From contig JAQISU010000179.1 of the NCBI GenBank assembly GCA_029339505.1, positions 15,004,001-15,068,000 of the forward strand: a stretch of 64,000 bases of DNA, in the 5' to 3' direction. This DNA is from Unio delphinus (lineage: Eukaryota; Mollusca; Bivalvia; Unionida; Unionidae). Position 1 is the first letter of the stretch; each line of letters begins with the position of its first letter. The notes below the pieces were generated by a model. That model was not told the origin of the DNA. It ran no database searches and was given only the letters and a program-made list of their open reading frames with translations. Shown piece by piece: positions 40,871 to 54,420 of this stretch. The translations under genes were made by a program, and so were the position numbers.

Positions 40871-42318
40871 CCAACACTAACAACTACCCCATCCTCCGAG
40901 AAGAAGTAGAGGCTGCAGTGAAAGCATTGAAAAAAGGGAAGGCAGCAGGAGTAGACAACATTCCTGCAGAACTAGTCCAAGAAGGGGTTGAAGCCATGAT
41001 AAGCGCTCTACTAACAATCTGCAACAAGATCTGGCAGACAGGGGAGTGTCCAACACCATGGACTCAGTCACTCATAGTAACTCTCCCGAAAAAAGGCAAT
41101 TTGCAGCAATGTCAGAACTATCGTACGATCAGTCTTATATGCCACCCAAGCAAAGTCATGCTAAAAATCATATTAAACAGACTGAAGCCGCAGGCAGAGG
41201 AAATCATAGCTGAAGAACAGGCAGGCTTCAGACCAGGGCAAAGCACAACTGAACAGATTTTCAACCTGAAAATACTATGTGAGAAATACCTCCAGCACCA
41301 ACAAGACCTTTATCGTGTCTTTATAGATTTTAAGAAGGCGTTTGACAGGGTATGGCATGCAGCCCTTTGGTCCACCATGAAGCTGTACAACATAAACGCT
41401 AACCTGATCAAAGTCATAGAAAGCCTTTACAGCAAGGCCACCAGCGCAGTATGCTTCAACGGTCAAATAGGAGATTGGTTTAGGACAACTGTGGGAGTCA
41501 GACAGGGCTGCTTGCTTTCACCTACTCTCTTCAACATCTTCCTTGAAAGAATCATGACAGATGCACTGGAAGACCATGAAGGAACTGTCAGTATTGGAGG
41601 CAGAATAATAACGAATCTGCGCTTTGCTGATGACATCGATGGCCTTGCAGGATATGAGGAGGAGCTAGCTCAGTTGGTGGAAAAACTGGACAGGACGGCT
41701 ACTGCTTTTGGTATGGAAATCAGTGCAGAGAAGACCAAATTGATGACCAACAACACCAGTGGCATCATCACTGATATCATGATTAGAGGCCAAAAACTGA
41801 AAACAGTTAATATATTCAGGTACTTAGGAGCCATCGTGGCAGACGAGGGATCGAAACCAGAAATGTTGTCCAGGATTGTGCTGACAATAACAGCAATGGC
41901 AAGGCTGAAGACAGTTTGGAAAGATAGAAACACCTCAGTCAGCTCAAAAATGAGACTGATGCGCTCCTTGGTTGTATCTGTATTCCTATATGTCTGTGAG
42001 TCATGGACCCTCACAGCGGATCTCGAAAGGAGGATACAAGCTGTTGAAATGAAATGCTTTCGAAGGTTGCTTGGCATTACATATAGAGATCATGTCACGA
42101 ATGAGGAAGTGGGAAAAAGAACTAAGCAAGCCATTGGGCCCTATGAAGAGCTATTGACCATTGTGAAAAAGCGCAAAATGAAATGGTATGGACATGTCAC
42201 ACTTTTTCAACAGGGCTTGCTAAGACAATCATGCAAGGTACTACTGTGCAGGGAGGGAGAAGGAGAGGAAGACAAAGGAAAAGCTGGAAGGATAACATCT
42301 CAGAGTGGACAGGACTGA
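40867..42318 (+). pseudogene. LINE reverse transcriptase, intact frame of a dead element
   Basis: 483 residues without a stop. RT motifs in order: KKGKAAGVDNIPAEL (21-35), LPKKGN with NYRTISL, EEQAGFRPGQSTTEQ (116-130), FIDFKKAFDRVW (152-163), VRQGCLLSPTLFNIF, and the catalytic FADD at 253-256. The C-terminal domain contains CFRRLLGITYRDHVTNEEV. Catalytic residues are present, but the upstream endonuclease is broken. Confidence 0.88.
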
Positions 42319-42380
42319 AGCTGAGTGACACAGTGAGAGTATCAGAGACCAGATTGGAATGGAGGAAGCTGGTTGTCAGG

Positions 42381-42381
<1 letters not shown>

Positions 42382-42436
<55 letters not shown>

Positions 42437-42574
42437 GACAAGACAAGATAAGATAAGATGAGAGAGAGACAGAGAGATGAGATGAGATGAGATGAGATAA
42501 GATAAGATAAGATAAGATAAGATAAGATAAGATAAGATAAGATAAGATAAGATAAGATAAGATAAGATAAGATA

Positions 42575-42605
<31 letters not shown>

Positions 42606-42620
42606 ATAGATAGATAGATA
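42382..42620. repeat. (TCTA)n and (GATAA)n microsatellites
   Basis: About 13 TCTA units at 42382-42435 form the LINE tail. They are followed by GATGA/GATAA pentamers (about 42475-42605) and GATA. Confidence 0.95.
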
Positions 42621-42939
42621 GTATTAAGCTAACTTTTAAATTAAATTAAAGTCCTTTGGGAGCATGATTTGGGTCATATTTAGGGTTTAAACTCTAGAAA
42701 TAAGCATTTATTAGCATTTTTAGTGACTCGTACTGACCTACAAAGTGGTATGTTTTCAGAATAAATCAAGCAAATAGTAAAAAGCTAATTATGTTCATTA
42801 CCAAAAATATTACATTTGCAAAAAGGAATAAAGAGTATAACAACAAATTTAAGAAATTGTTGAGAAAAAATCTCTACTCTTTTATACTTAGTGGATAATT
42901 TAAATTTTATCTCATTTTTATAAAATGAACTGTACCTAC

Positions 42940-43005
42940 CAATATAACTACTCCATCATATTTATCTGACTGAATTCGTGCCTCGAGCATCAAATTGTAT
43001 CTGTC
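42940..43005 (-). CDS. host exon: A2M/complement/CD109-like protein, MG domain segment
   Basis: A 66-bp phase-0 exon on the minus strand. The acceptor TTGATTACAG precedes 43005 and the donor TTG|GTAGGT follows 42940. It encodes 22 residues (DRYNLMLEARIQ, then DKYDGVVIL). Placed between the flanking exons it yields the family pattern in which a hydrophobic VV strand runs straight into SRGRL. Confidence 0.82.
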
Positions 43006-44590
43006 CTGTAATCAAGGAAAGATTGGATTAACATACCAAAAGAATACAATGACAAAGTTGTCAAAGAACATAAAGCAGCACTGTACTTGCAGTTAATTAC
43101 TATTGTTACGTATATTTGATTTATGTCATTTATTTTTGTTTTAATTGTTTGTTTGTCAGATTCAAATTTGACATGTTAAGTTTAGATTCATTCATTGGGA
43201 GATATATTTTTAAAAAGTGGGATGACAAGTACTTTACAAATAAACACCTGATGTTGACCTCATTTCTGACCTAGCTTCAGAGTTGTAAACAAGCTTTTAA
43301 AATGATTGGTTGATTCCAAGGACATTATGGAACTTTGTTATAAACATCTTTCTATTTTTAGTTCTTGAGAGTAAAAATAACTGATTCTTATCTGGGTCAT
43401 ACGGATATTTTGAACGTAAATTTGTTCTAAAGATTCTAGAAGATCCTGTGACCCCTTCCTTGTTTACGTAAAAACAGGTATATAAATGATGTTTTAGAGC
43501 AAACTATTTAGTAGAAGTTGGAGTGTTAGAATATTAAGTTGAGTTGTTTTGAGTTATTTTAAATTACCTTGTACTGGAAATTATTTCAATTCGTTTGGAT
43601 CAGGAGGATTTATTTTGTTATTTATCCGGAAAATAATTGTGCTCATTGAATTTCATAAGACCAGAACTGACTTCATCACGTGACATAGTCTTCCATCTTG
43701 GATGCTTCACTAAGATTCGAACTGGGAATTATTTGGACATTTTATTACCAAGACTTTTGCAATTTCACTAGTGGATTATATTTTGAATTATTTTTGGATT
43801 AATTTTGGAATTGCTTCTTAAAACCGTAAGTTTATTTTTTTCTTTTCTAGCAAATATTTGTACTCAATATATTGTTTATTAAGCTTTTACAAGCTTGTTA
43901 TTTTCACTCTTTCTATGTTACTGTTTATTCGAGCCTAAGCACATAACACTATCATTTTAAACAGGGGTCCAAAACACTGCATAAAGTGTCATAAATATCT
44001 AAACCATAATTTACATGAAATGCCAACCTAGCCTTCAATGTTTTTTGTTACATCAATATTTTCTGTAAATGACTCTCAGGTCCCTTTCCAGAACAAGTGG
44101 ATGGGCAGTAATGAGACATGCAATTTATAGTGGTCCCTCGCAATAATGCAGCTCAGGGAGGTTATAAGAATGTACTATGCTGTAATAAAGGTCACCTAAT
44201 ACTGGGTTGGATTCAATTAAATCTAGTCACCCTGAAAACAAGGTACATGGCTACATCCAAGCTATACAAGAAAATGTGCTATATAGAGTCCAATTAATTA
44301 AGGTGAAGGATGAATGAAACTAAGAGCATACAACTTTACTTCAGCCACTTTTAGCATCATTCACGAATCACATATTAGCTCCTATTTTTTGGACATGATA
44401 TAGCCAATGATGCATTACAAATTCTGTTCAAATCAACATTAGATTAAAGCCTGCCATAAATGAAAATATATGATACAGTATTTAAAATATTCACTGACAA
44501 ATAATATTAAAAAATTGTAAGGTATTGTGACAGTAAGACCAGAACTATTGGAATTCACAACAGGAACATAAAAGATGCTAAGATACATAA
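43006..44590. other. intron sequence, no gene seen
   Basis: AT-rich, no ORF or recognised repeat. GTGGTCCCTCGCAATAATGC near 44132 resembles a pogo-type transposon end without a partner. Confidence 0.55.
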
Positions 44591-44594
44591 TACA

Positions 44595-45360
44595 TTAGCT
44601 CATTCAACCCCAGCACTGTTATCAGCATTATTGCTGCTCTGCCCCAGTAGCACTAAACTGTGTTTAGCTTCTCAGTGTGCCCCATATAGTTTTACCTCTT
44701 TAGACAATTTTGTAAATATCAAGCACATGCATTCACTCTTACCTTAATTTCATGTCTTAAATCCAATAAAAATCCACATTTTCACCAATTATTCCAAATG
44801 AAATAGTCACACACAGTGATGTATTTTTTCTCTCTCTATTTGTTGAAGTCTTTCGCAAATTATTTATACACTATTTATGAAATTAACATGATCGTTACAA
44901 CCTTCTAGATCTGCAAGAACTCTAACATCATTGCTATCAGCATTCTCTTCTTCTGACAATTCAGTCTCAGAAACTTCTATGTCTAAATCTAAATCTTGCA
45001 AAATATCCAAGTGCAGAACATACTTTTCCTTTGCTTGCACAATATTTTTTTTAGATTAAACCTTAAATTCCTCATTATTGCTCTCACTGTCATGAATCTT
45101 ATGTTAGCCATCAGTTTCTGAACAATTCAAATTTGCACACAAAAAAGATAAAATTATTTCTGATTAGTTAAAATTGGTCAGATTCTTGGAAAACCCCATT
45201 TGTAACCAAGAGACACTGTATCTAACACAATCAAAACGACAAAAGACAGGATAAGCCATTTAATGCAGTCAACAAACTTCAACTATTGGAAGGATTGGCC
45301 ATTGAATGCAAAGAATGGATCATGCATATTGACAGGTAAAACTGTCGTATGTCTTAATTG
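44595..45360. mobile_element. piggyBac-like element, short copy
   Basis: 44595-44900 matches 46998-47290, and 44910-45350 matches 49500-50019, in the same order. It is thus a deletion derivative of the longer element. Ends lie at TTAG (mutated TTAA, 44595) and TTAA near 45357. No intact ORF. Confidence 0.6.
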
Positions 45361-46997
45361 TTAAATGGATTGGGGGATGTGTTAATTATTGAATGGACTG
45401 GGGATGTGTTAATTGTTACTTCTGATAGATTTAAAGAGCAAAAGTCACAAAAATAATAATTTCAAATGAAATTTAAGAAATAAGCATTGACAAGGAAATG
45501 ATTGAAATCTTTCAATGAGTTTCATAAATATTATTTGAAATTAGCATAAAATTATACTGTATATAAAATTTTGTGTATTACTGCCTTTATCCTAGTAAGT
45601 CTTCTACCAACTCAAGATTTAGGATAAGATAAAACAAATTCTGCACAATATTTTCATACAACATATCTTTTTTTTAATCATGGTTGGTAATTTTAGTTAC
45701 CTAACACTTCCCTGCTATTATTACATTTCTGTATCTTTTCCTCCAGTCCCAGTCACTCCCCAGTCTGAGGACATCTGAGGACATAATTCTGTCCTCAAAT
45801 TAGCAATTTGAGGTCTATAATAAAACACAAAATAATCCTAGTTTTGATACCTCAATCCACATCCAAGAATCAGAATATAAGCATTTCTTTTACTAAAACC
45901 AAGATTGAACAACTGGGGCGAGAGGAGAGAATTGGACCATGATAATATCAAGTAATTAAAACAATAGTTTTGCCCCACCTTCACTCCACAATAAAAGTAC
46001 ATTTTAATAGCAGAAATACATTACCTGATATAACTGAATTGCAGAATTTGCAAGCCCAAAACTTTAGGTCCTGCTCGACTACTCACTTGAGGTGTAGGTA
46101 AGCATTCCTGCCTGAATCTGTATATTTGGTGTTAAAGATGGAGTGGTGTTCCAAAGCATAAATTGGAACTCCACTCAGAAACCTGTGCTAATTTTTCTGT
46201 GAACGTGGATGTTGATGAAATTTAGATCCTAACTGTATCTGATTAATCAGGGGTCATTCTGAGTGCACAAGATTAAGAAAACAAGATCTTGAGTAACCAT
46301 ATATGAAGTCTTTTCAGGGAAACTAAGTATAATACCAGAGTCCCTATTGTGGGAGATATTGAGACAAGAAGACAACAAAGTTGGGAGGAACATGGACTGT
46401 AAACATAACTATGAAAATGGATTAGAGGGGACTTATCCTGATTGGATATTATAACTTACAAATGTTACCATCTTGCAACAGAGAGACAGATAATTTAGAA
46501 GAGCAGGTCTAAGGATGCTGTTCATCAACCAGTTCTACAAGTACATGAAAACCTTAAAGGGCCTTAATTCCATAAGCAGTGATCAATCCACAATTTCTTC
46601 CCAAAGAGTCCCAGGACTCACATATGTTCAAACACTCAAATGGTATACACACTGAGAAACATTAATTTTCTTTATTTATAATACAGAATTATTACAACAA
46701 GGTCATTTTTAACTACCAGATCAACTCCTTCTTCACTTAACTTTAGTTTATATATTTGCCTGCCTTTCTTAGATCTCCAGGCCTGTAATACTGATTTGTA
46801 ATTAAATGGCACAGCACATAGTTGTACAGCCATCTGTATGTGCTAAGCCTCAATATTCAGCCAGTTTCTAGCTTTAAGCAGGTCTCTGTTCTGGACAGGA
46901 AACCCGAACTCACATCCAGCAGTATGTATTGCTGAAGTTAGTAAAAGTGCTGCTAACTTGAGCATGTTTAGAAAATCCTCTCTGTGGTAGTGGTCCA
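45361..46997. other. intron sequence, no gene seen
   Basis: No coding signal or recognised repeat. Confidence 0.55.
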
Positions 46998-47452
46998 TTA
47001 ACTCATTCATCCCCAACAAACTTATCCGTAACACTGCTACTGTGCCCTAGCAACACTAAGCAGTGTCTAGCTACTTCTGTCCCAGAGCGTTTTACCAGTT
47101 TGGAAAATTTTGTAAATATAATGCACACGTCTTCACCCTTACTTTAATTTCTCTTCTTGTATCCAATATAAATCCATGAATATTTCAGCAATTAATCCAA
47201 ATGAATTTGTCTACACAGTGATGTATTTTTGTCCTATTTGTCCAAGTCTTTCACAACTTATTTATACACTATTTACAAATTATGTGCAACATTGTTAGGA
47301 TTATTACATCATCAGCACTTAATTCCATTAAAATAAACTAGGAAAATGTGATATGTGATATGGTTTGAAACAATAAGTACATACATTTACTTAGCATATT
47401 TCACATCCAGTTTTTGGTTAGATCAAACTTTGTTTAATGAACACATTTTGCA

Positions 47453-49290
47453 GGTTGGAATAGAGCTGTATCGCCCGTACTCATAATTGGGCCGATTATT
47501 AGAACAATCGGTATACTCTGTATCGGCAGAAATAATCGGTGCAGATGCAAATAAATTTCGAAAATAAAATTTCAATTATAACATTCATCTTGACATGACT
47601 TGAATTTTAAAACAGAATTAAAAAGTGGAAACTAAAGAATAAACATTTGATTTGGGGATTAATTGAAAGACAATATATTCTTAAAAGTAACTACTGTTTT
47701 AACACACTTGCTGAGAACTCCCAATTATTACATTATGTCCTCGATTTTCATTTTCTTCTGAACAAGAAAGGTTCTACATGTTCTGTTGCATCACCTGTGA
47801 ATTATTGCTCTGACGAAATAATTACTTTTCTATAAAGAATTCGCATCTTCACTAAATAGAATGTTAAGTTTAAACATTATTCACGTAATTTAATGATTTT
47901 ATTTACCTATGCAACAATACAAAAATAAAAAATAAAACAGAACATAAACATAAACCATAATAATAAAATCGTCCACAATTAATTTCAATCCCAAGAATGA
48001 TCACTACAAATGTTTAACTCCAATGCCATTCCCACGAAAGAAACTTACACGAGTTAACATCTGGCATTTTTAGATCGTATATACCAATGTTAATTACCAT
48101 CGTTAAATGTTGTTGTTGTAGCTGCTGTTGTAGAGTTTAATGCTATTTTTCAGCACATGATAGGCTATACATGGTGGCCAGTACTATTGGTAGAGGAAAA
48201 ACCCCGGAACGTAAAAATGAATCTTGTCCCCGAGCTCCAAACACTCTAGCTATGCCTCTGCATCAATGTACTGGTATAGTTAGCGTTCAAAATTCCTCTT
48301 GTCACAAGCCAGTCTCAGGCATTTTAATGATTAACTGGCCTGTACTGATGTCACAAATCTATACAGAAATTCACCGACTATCATCAAAGGAGATGCCGAA
48401 ACATCAAGCTTTCCATTGTGTGGAAAGTTATGATGTTTGTTCAGCCAAAAGACAAAACTAAAATTGATTGATCTTGATCTTAGTCGATCTATATGAGAAT
48501 TTTAGCTTTTATTATTACCACTCTTCGTGAGCATGTAAATTATGACGGTTATGTGCCTTGTACAATCAAACGTGCATACCTTTTTAAACATATTGCCTCA
48601 ATTTGTAGGATTGCTTTTATCATTGAAAATGAGTAACTCTTGAGAGGTGATTCATTGTAAATGAAACAGCTATTAAGGACTATCTGAAATGTTATCTAGA
48701 AGAATGCAATTTGGTCGAAACAACGAAGAAAGCAAAATCTGCATCCAATATGTTTGGGAATAAATATGGATTTAAGTGACGCTATACACGCTTTGCACTG
48801 TGTAAGTACTGTACATTATAGTACATGGTCTCCCCGGCCCATGAATTATGAAGTCTGTATTTACCTTTATTTAATTTAGTGTTGGAGAAATCAGAAAATA
48901 TGCACATGCAAAATAATAACAAAATCAATCATAGTATTTTATAACAGTTTAATAATTGTCGGGTCATCGAAAGTTACTTTTTTAACATACCTATGTCTTA
49001 AGACACAGAAAAAATTATTGTTTCATGTTACAAGATTGATAGCCGTTACAGTAGTCAACAAAAGGACCTAAAAACGGTAAAGTTTAGACATTGGCCCGAG
49101 AATAAACCGACCCAACCCCATCTTCCAGGCCTTTATTTTTTCCTAAATTATTAAGTTTATACGCGAGTATATATACTGTGATAATGAATTAATCGGTCTC
49201 ATTATCGGTATCGACAATTTTAATAATCGGCCATATGTGGTATCGGCATAATTGGACAAAAAGTGACATCGGTACAGCTCTTGGTTGGAT
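47453..49290. mobile_element. hAT-like DNA element, non-autonomous
   Basis: Terminal inverted repeats TAGAGCTGTA and TACAGCTCTT bound 47461-49282. Flanking 8-bp sequences GGTTGGAA and GGTTGGAT differ by one base, as expected for an hAT 8-bp duplication. The interior has no transposase and contains a SINE fragment at 48108-48212. Confidence 0.75.
48108..48212 (-). mobile_element. SINE family B fragment nested in the hAT-like element
   Basis: GTTGTAGAGTTTAATGCTATTTTTCAG and the following CACATGATAGGCTATACATG match the 3' part of family B in reverse. Confidence 0.78.
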
Positions 49291-50301
49291 ACCACATTTT
49301 GTTCAGTGATACCAATAATACAATATGCAATTTTAGGCATAGGGATTGGTTTCATTTGCAATATCCGTGGACAGTTTCTCTGGAAATAATAAGTGAAAAA
49401 CCTAGATTTATCTTATTTTCCTTGTCAATGTTTGTTGTAGGTCCAGGATTCAGTCCACTAAAATCATTGATTTGGACAGGCAGAAGATGATTATTCAAGT
49501 CTGATAGATTGGCATAAACTCTTTCATTTTCTCTATCAGTATCTTCTTCTTCTGAAGATTCAATCTCAAGAATCTTCAATGTCCCATTCTAAATCTCGCA
49601 AATTTTTCAACTGTTGAACATATCTTTCCTGTTTCCTCAATATTTTTTATATCAAACCCAAGCAACTCCTCATTTTTGCCCTCATCACTTTAAAAAAAAA
49701 TCACTCGTGCTTCATCCATCATTTTACGATTTTTCAAGAACAGAACATGTGTAGTGAAAATGCTCTCAATTACTAATCCTTGGTTTCTGAATATTTCAAG
49801 TTTGCAAACGAAAGTAAAATCATTTTTGATTGGTTGCATGTGGTCTGATTATTGAAAAAACCTTTATTTGTAACCAGTCAGAGATGTTGTATCTACCACA
49901 CATTCAAATCGAGCATCAATGGGATCGGCCGTTGAATGCAGTCGAGAAACTTTACGCTTGGCCATTGAATGCAGAAACCGGATTGCGAGCATTGACAGGA
50001 TCAGGGCCAAATGAGTTAAATGCCACAGCTGTTTTTCACTCTCTCTGCTCCAGTCTTCATGAGAAGAGTGTACACCTCTTCACATGGAGATACCAATTAA
50101 GACTAGTATAACAAAACAGGGACTTTTGAAAGAGATTCCAAACCATTACTCCCTGTAAATGGCAAATAAAAAACCCAAAACAAATTAATAAATCGCAACT
50201 TGTCTGTCCTACGTTTCAAAAATAGAAAAGGAATGCTGGAGGTAAAATGCAAAAAATGATTAAAGTGTTTGAATCTGCAGATGACAAAAATATCCACTTA
50301 C

Positions 50302-50385
50302 CGTAATTTCTAGCTGCAAGTAATGATTGCTTTTATATTTATTCACTGTATGCATTATGGAATCCCTGGAATGATCAGGCTTAAT
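50302..50385 (-). CDS. host exon: A2M/complement/CD109-like protein, end of MG5
   Basis: An 84-bp phase-0 exon on the minus strand. The acceptor TTTCGTTTACAG precedes 50385 and the donor ACG|GTAAGT follows 50302. It encodes 28 residues ending HTVNKYKSNHYLQLEIT, matching the SPSxxYLQL segment just before MG6 in the family. Confidence 0.8.
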
Positions 50386-50870
50386 CTGTAAACGAAAATG
50401 ATTCAACAATTGCCAATATAAAAATCACACAATCACAGAAAACAATCAGTCTACCAGTACTAAGTGTTAGCACATACTAATGTATTAATAATATTACTGA
50501 ATTTTATATAAAACTATATATCTACCTGTGGTTTGCACATATGTTAGTCATGAATGACATCTGTGTAAATAAGTGGTACATATATATGTGAAATCATCAA
50601 TATATTTTCGCAAGAGTCATGTCTGCCATTTGTGCTTGAGATTACCATGTTGATTCATAAAATTACCATATCATGCATATACGAGATCTATTTTGAATGA
50701 AGTTACCCATATGTACATGGACATTTGACCATCTTTAAAAGTAATTTTTATCTTTTTTATATTGAACACAGACTTAATTTCTCATTTTGAACTGAACAGA
50801 AAAAAATGCAAAGCAAAATCTATACATAGATCTGTAATTAAATTCAAAATATTAATATTTGTATTGCTAT

Positions 50871-50872
<2 letters not shown>
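50386..50872. other. intron sequence, no gene seen
   Basis: AT-rich, no signal. Confidence 0.6.

Positions 50873-50916
<44 letters not shown>
50873..50916. repeat. (AT)n microsatellite
   Basis: About 20 TA units. Confidence 0.95.
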
Positions 50917-50917
<1 letters not shown>

Positions 50918-50944
50918 CAAATTTACACATGTACCAGCATAGAT

Positions 50945-51124
50945 TACAGTAAAATCTGTCTTGAAAGACCACTGCTGTGAGAGACCACCTGTTTTGAGAT
51001 ACCAGAATTTCATTGCATAGACTTATTGATTATATTTTGTTACAACCTGTTACGAGACCACCTTACTTGAGAGATCTTTATTTTTTAGCAGAATGGGTGG
51101 TCTTTCAAGATAGATTCTACTGTA
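50945..51124. mobile_element. TA-flanked MITE
   Basis: 176 bp (50947-51122) with inverted termini of about 27 bp (CAGTAAAATCTGTCTTGAAA and GACCAC against CAGTAGAATCTATCTTGAAA and GACCAC), flanked by TA. A typical mariner/pogo-derived miniature element. Confidence 0.88.
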
Positions 51125-52464
51125 TAACTACCCACTCTATTTCTTTCTTTCATTATCAGTAAATCAAGTGGCCTCAGATATCTTGTTAAAATAAAAAAAA
51201 ATATTTTGTTAAAAATACCTGAATATATAAAACATTGATATGCATGTGGATTAAAAGTGTTGTACTAATTAACATAGTTGTACATAATCATGTAACTTAA
51301 TGATGGACAGTTAAAACAAAAAAGTGTTATCAATGTCAAAGATGAGAAATAGTGATCAATGTTTCCAATGAAGGTATAGTACTCATCAAGATGCATCTCC
51401 TCACCAACTATCATAGTTATAGGTATAATAGTAGTATGCATATAAACTATCTGACCTTCTAGCTCAACTTAAAACTCAGCCTGTGCCTTTAAAATATAAG
51501 TGTATATGACAGTGACCTTTTATTCTATTAAGATTGTGGTAATAAAAGAGATGCAAACAGTCATCACATTTGATGATACTGGCATGAAATGAGCTGAAGG
51601 AACAAACTTATAACAACACAAAAACGAAGTGAAATCAGTGAAGCATGATATATGGGTCACACGTACATACTTCTGTGATTAGGATGAACTCATCATGATG
51701 CATTCCCTCAATATGTGTACAGGATGCAAAAATTGGATGTAAAGTCATGAGCTAAACACAAAAAAGCTAAACCAATAAAAGTTAAATGTTGCTATAGTGA
51801 TACTAATAGAGTGTCATATGAATATATGTCACAAAGAACAAGGGGACAGAGACTTCTGAGCTTTTTTAAAACATGAATTTTAAATTTCGGTTGCTTGGAT
51901 GTTTTGTATTTTGGCACTGGTATGCTTAGACCTCTCAAAATACTTCAAACTCTGATGTCAAACTGACCAAGTTAGTTTTATGCCACTTGAGTGCTTGAGT
52001 AATAGAAAAATAATTGATTAACATCTTTAATCTTGTCCAAATAGTTTTTGATCATACAAAGCATAGACTCGAATAAATTTATACAATTTTAAGCACCAAA
52101 GCAGATCATACCTTGTGAAGAGAATCAAAGCAATATGTATTATTTTGGACCAACTGTGCTCTTCTAAGTAATTCAACCATATCAACTAACATCTTTAAAC
52201 CTTTTGAAACTACATCTTCTCAAAGATCATAGTATAATCATCCTCGACCAATTTCTAACATCAAAGCCAGACAACCACACCAAACTGATCAGTGGGTGAA
52301 ATTAGCAACAAGGTTATTTTGCCCTGCTTCAGCCAGTTCAGTTACATGATTACAGGCAGAATTATCATAATATAATATATAAATATACTACACCATACCC
52401 AAAATATGAAAAATACTTTAAAAAAAACTAATCACTTCAAATTTTCCATTTTACTGGAGACGTC
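51125..52464. other. intron sequence, no gene seen
   Basis: No coding signal. Confidence 0.6.
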
Positions 52465-52569
52465 ATTGAGTGATGGGGGAGGGGACCGAAGACAACCCTA
52501 AATTCAGGAGGTAAACCTTCCCATAGAGAATGTACAAAGATATGCTGTTCCTTAAGACCTAAGAATAAA

Positions 52570-54420
52570 TAATGGTTGAGATGCTGTGAAACTGAAGAGT
52601 ACACTGATGCCCACAGAGATGTGAAAAGAACCATCAAGATAGGCAAGAGAAACTACCTTGAAGGACTGGCAGCAGAGGCAGAAGAAGCGACCAGAAGTGG
52701 AATCATGAAGAAGCTGTACGACATCACCAAGAAGCTGTCTGGCAAGTACAGTAAAACAGAGAGACACGTAAAGGACAAGCAGGGAAAGACCATACCAAGT
52801 ACAGAACACCAAAGAATAGATGAGCAGTACATTTTTAAGAACTGTTGAACAGGCCAGAACCACCAAATCCCCCCCCCCCCAGCCAATGCAGATCTCCCCA
52901 TAAGCTGTGACAATCCCATCAGAGACGAGATCAGGAAAACCATCATTGAGCTGAAGAACGGCAAGGCTGCTGGACCTGATGACATTCCAGCAGAAGCCCT
53001 CAGAGCAGACATAGAGGCTTCATTGGAAATGCTATACCCTCTTTTTGTGAAGATATGGGAGGTAGAAGAAATACCAACTGACTGGAAGGAGGGACACCTC
53101 ATCAAGATCCCAAAGAAAGGCGACCTCAGCAACTGCTCTAACTATAGAGCAATCACACTCTTGTCAGTACCAGGAAAAGTCTTCAAAGGATGAAGGAGGC
53201 TGTCAACCCCAGTTATGAGCTGAGCAAGCGGGCTTCCGGCAAATCAGATCGTGTATGGACCAAATAGCTACTCTTCTCATAATAGTCGAGCAGTCGTTGG
53301 AGTGGAATTCTTCACTCTATATCAATTTTGTCGATTATGAGAAGGCATTTGACAGAGTGGACCGAGAGACACTCTGGAAACTTCTTCTCCACTATGGCAT
53401 TCCAACCAAGCTGGTGAACCTGATCAAGAACACTTACAACGGAATGTCCTGCAGAGTCATTCATGCAGGACAGCACATAGACACCTTCCTAGTGCGGACT
53501 GGCATCATGCAAGGCTGCTTGCTGTCACCATTTCTCTTCCTTCTCGTCATCGATTGGATTATGACGACGACCACCAATGGGCAGAGAAATGGTATCCAGT
53601 GGACATTGTGGCGTCAACTTGAGGACCTGGACTTTGCTGATGACTTAGCGCTCTTGTCCCACAGTCAGTAGCAAATGCAGGACAAGACCGACATACTGGC
53701 AGCCACATCTGCCCATGGTGGCCTCAACATCCACAAAGACAAGTCCAAGATCCTCAACATCAACTATAACAGTTACAACCCAGTCACACATGGAAGTCCC
53801 ATGGAAGAGGTGGAGTCCTTCACGTACCTAGGTAGCATTATCAATCAGCAGGGTGGCACAGACGCAGATGTCAAGGGAAGGATCAGAAAGGCGAGAGCAG
53901 CTTTCATTTAGCTCAAGACCATCTGGAGCTCCAAACAAATTTCCTTGACTACCAAAATCAGACTGTTCAACTCCAACGTGAAGTCATTCCTACTGTATGG
54001 AGCAGACACTTAGAGAACCACCAAGTCCACAGTAAAGAGAGTTCAGATCTTCATCAACAGCTGCCTAAGAAGAATTCTCCAGATCCGCTGGCCAGACACA
54101 ATCAGCAACAACAACTAGTGGCAGAGAACCTCCCAGCTTCTGGTAGAGTATGAGATCAAGAAGAGAAGGTGGGGTTGGATAGGACACACCCTATATAAGC
54201 TGCCAACCGGCATTACCAGCCAGGCACTGAGGTGGAACCCTCAAGGCATGTGGAGAAGGGGACAACCAAGAAACAGCTGGCAACACGACCTTTATGCCGA
54301 CATCACTAAAATGGGTTACATCTGGAGTCAGCTTGAGGGATGGCACAGGACAGAAGCCTGTGGCGATCTTTTGTGGGTGGCCTATACCCTGGCAGGGTGA
54401 CAGGCAAAACTAAACCATTG
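52570..54420 (+). mobile_element. non-LTR retrotransposon remnant, RT region
   Basis: Plus-strand linker (52576-52848), then RT in pieces: KNGKAAGPDDIPAEA, IPKKGDLSNCSNYRAITLL, INFVDYEKAFDRVDRETLW, GIMQGCLLSPFLF, and catalytic FADD (near 53635). The C-terminal region has FTYLGSIINQQGGTDADVK, then RRWGWIGH and SWQHDLYAD. Several in-frame stops (53669, 53909, 54012) and frame changes, so it is dead. The poly-C stretch at 52871-52880 marks one disruption. Confidence 0.88.

Larger units (their letters stand above)
39050..42436 (+). mobile_element. RTE/BovB-like LINE with (TCTA)n tail
   Basis: A nearly full-length plus-strand non-LTR element: GC-rich 5' region (39100-39470), APE-type endonuclease (39490-40250), linker, RT (40867-42318), short 3' end, then a (TCTA)n tail. 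The compact EN-RT layout and microsatellite tail fit RTE-like clades. The endonuclease and linker are split over several frames, so it is inactive. Confidence 0.88.
46998..50019 (-). mobile_element. piggyBac-like transposon remnant, split by an hAT-like insertion
   Basis: TTAA at 46998-47001 and 50016-50019 flanks inverted ends that share the short tip CTCATT. The minus-strand ORF 49579-49352 has an acidic N-terminus (ESSEEEDTDRENE) and LPVQINDFSGLNPGPT. This is the acidic start plus FxGxxPGP signature of piggyBac-type transposases. The rest of the transposase is lost. An hAT-like element (47461-49282) is inserted. Confidence 0.65.
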
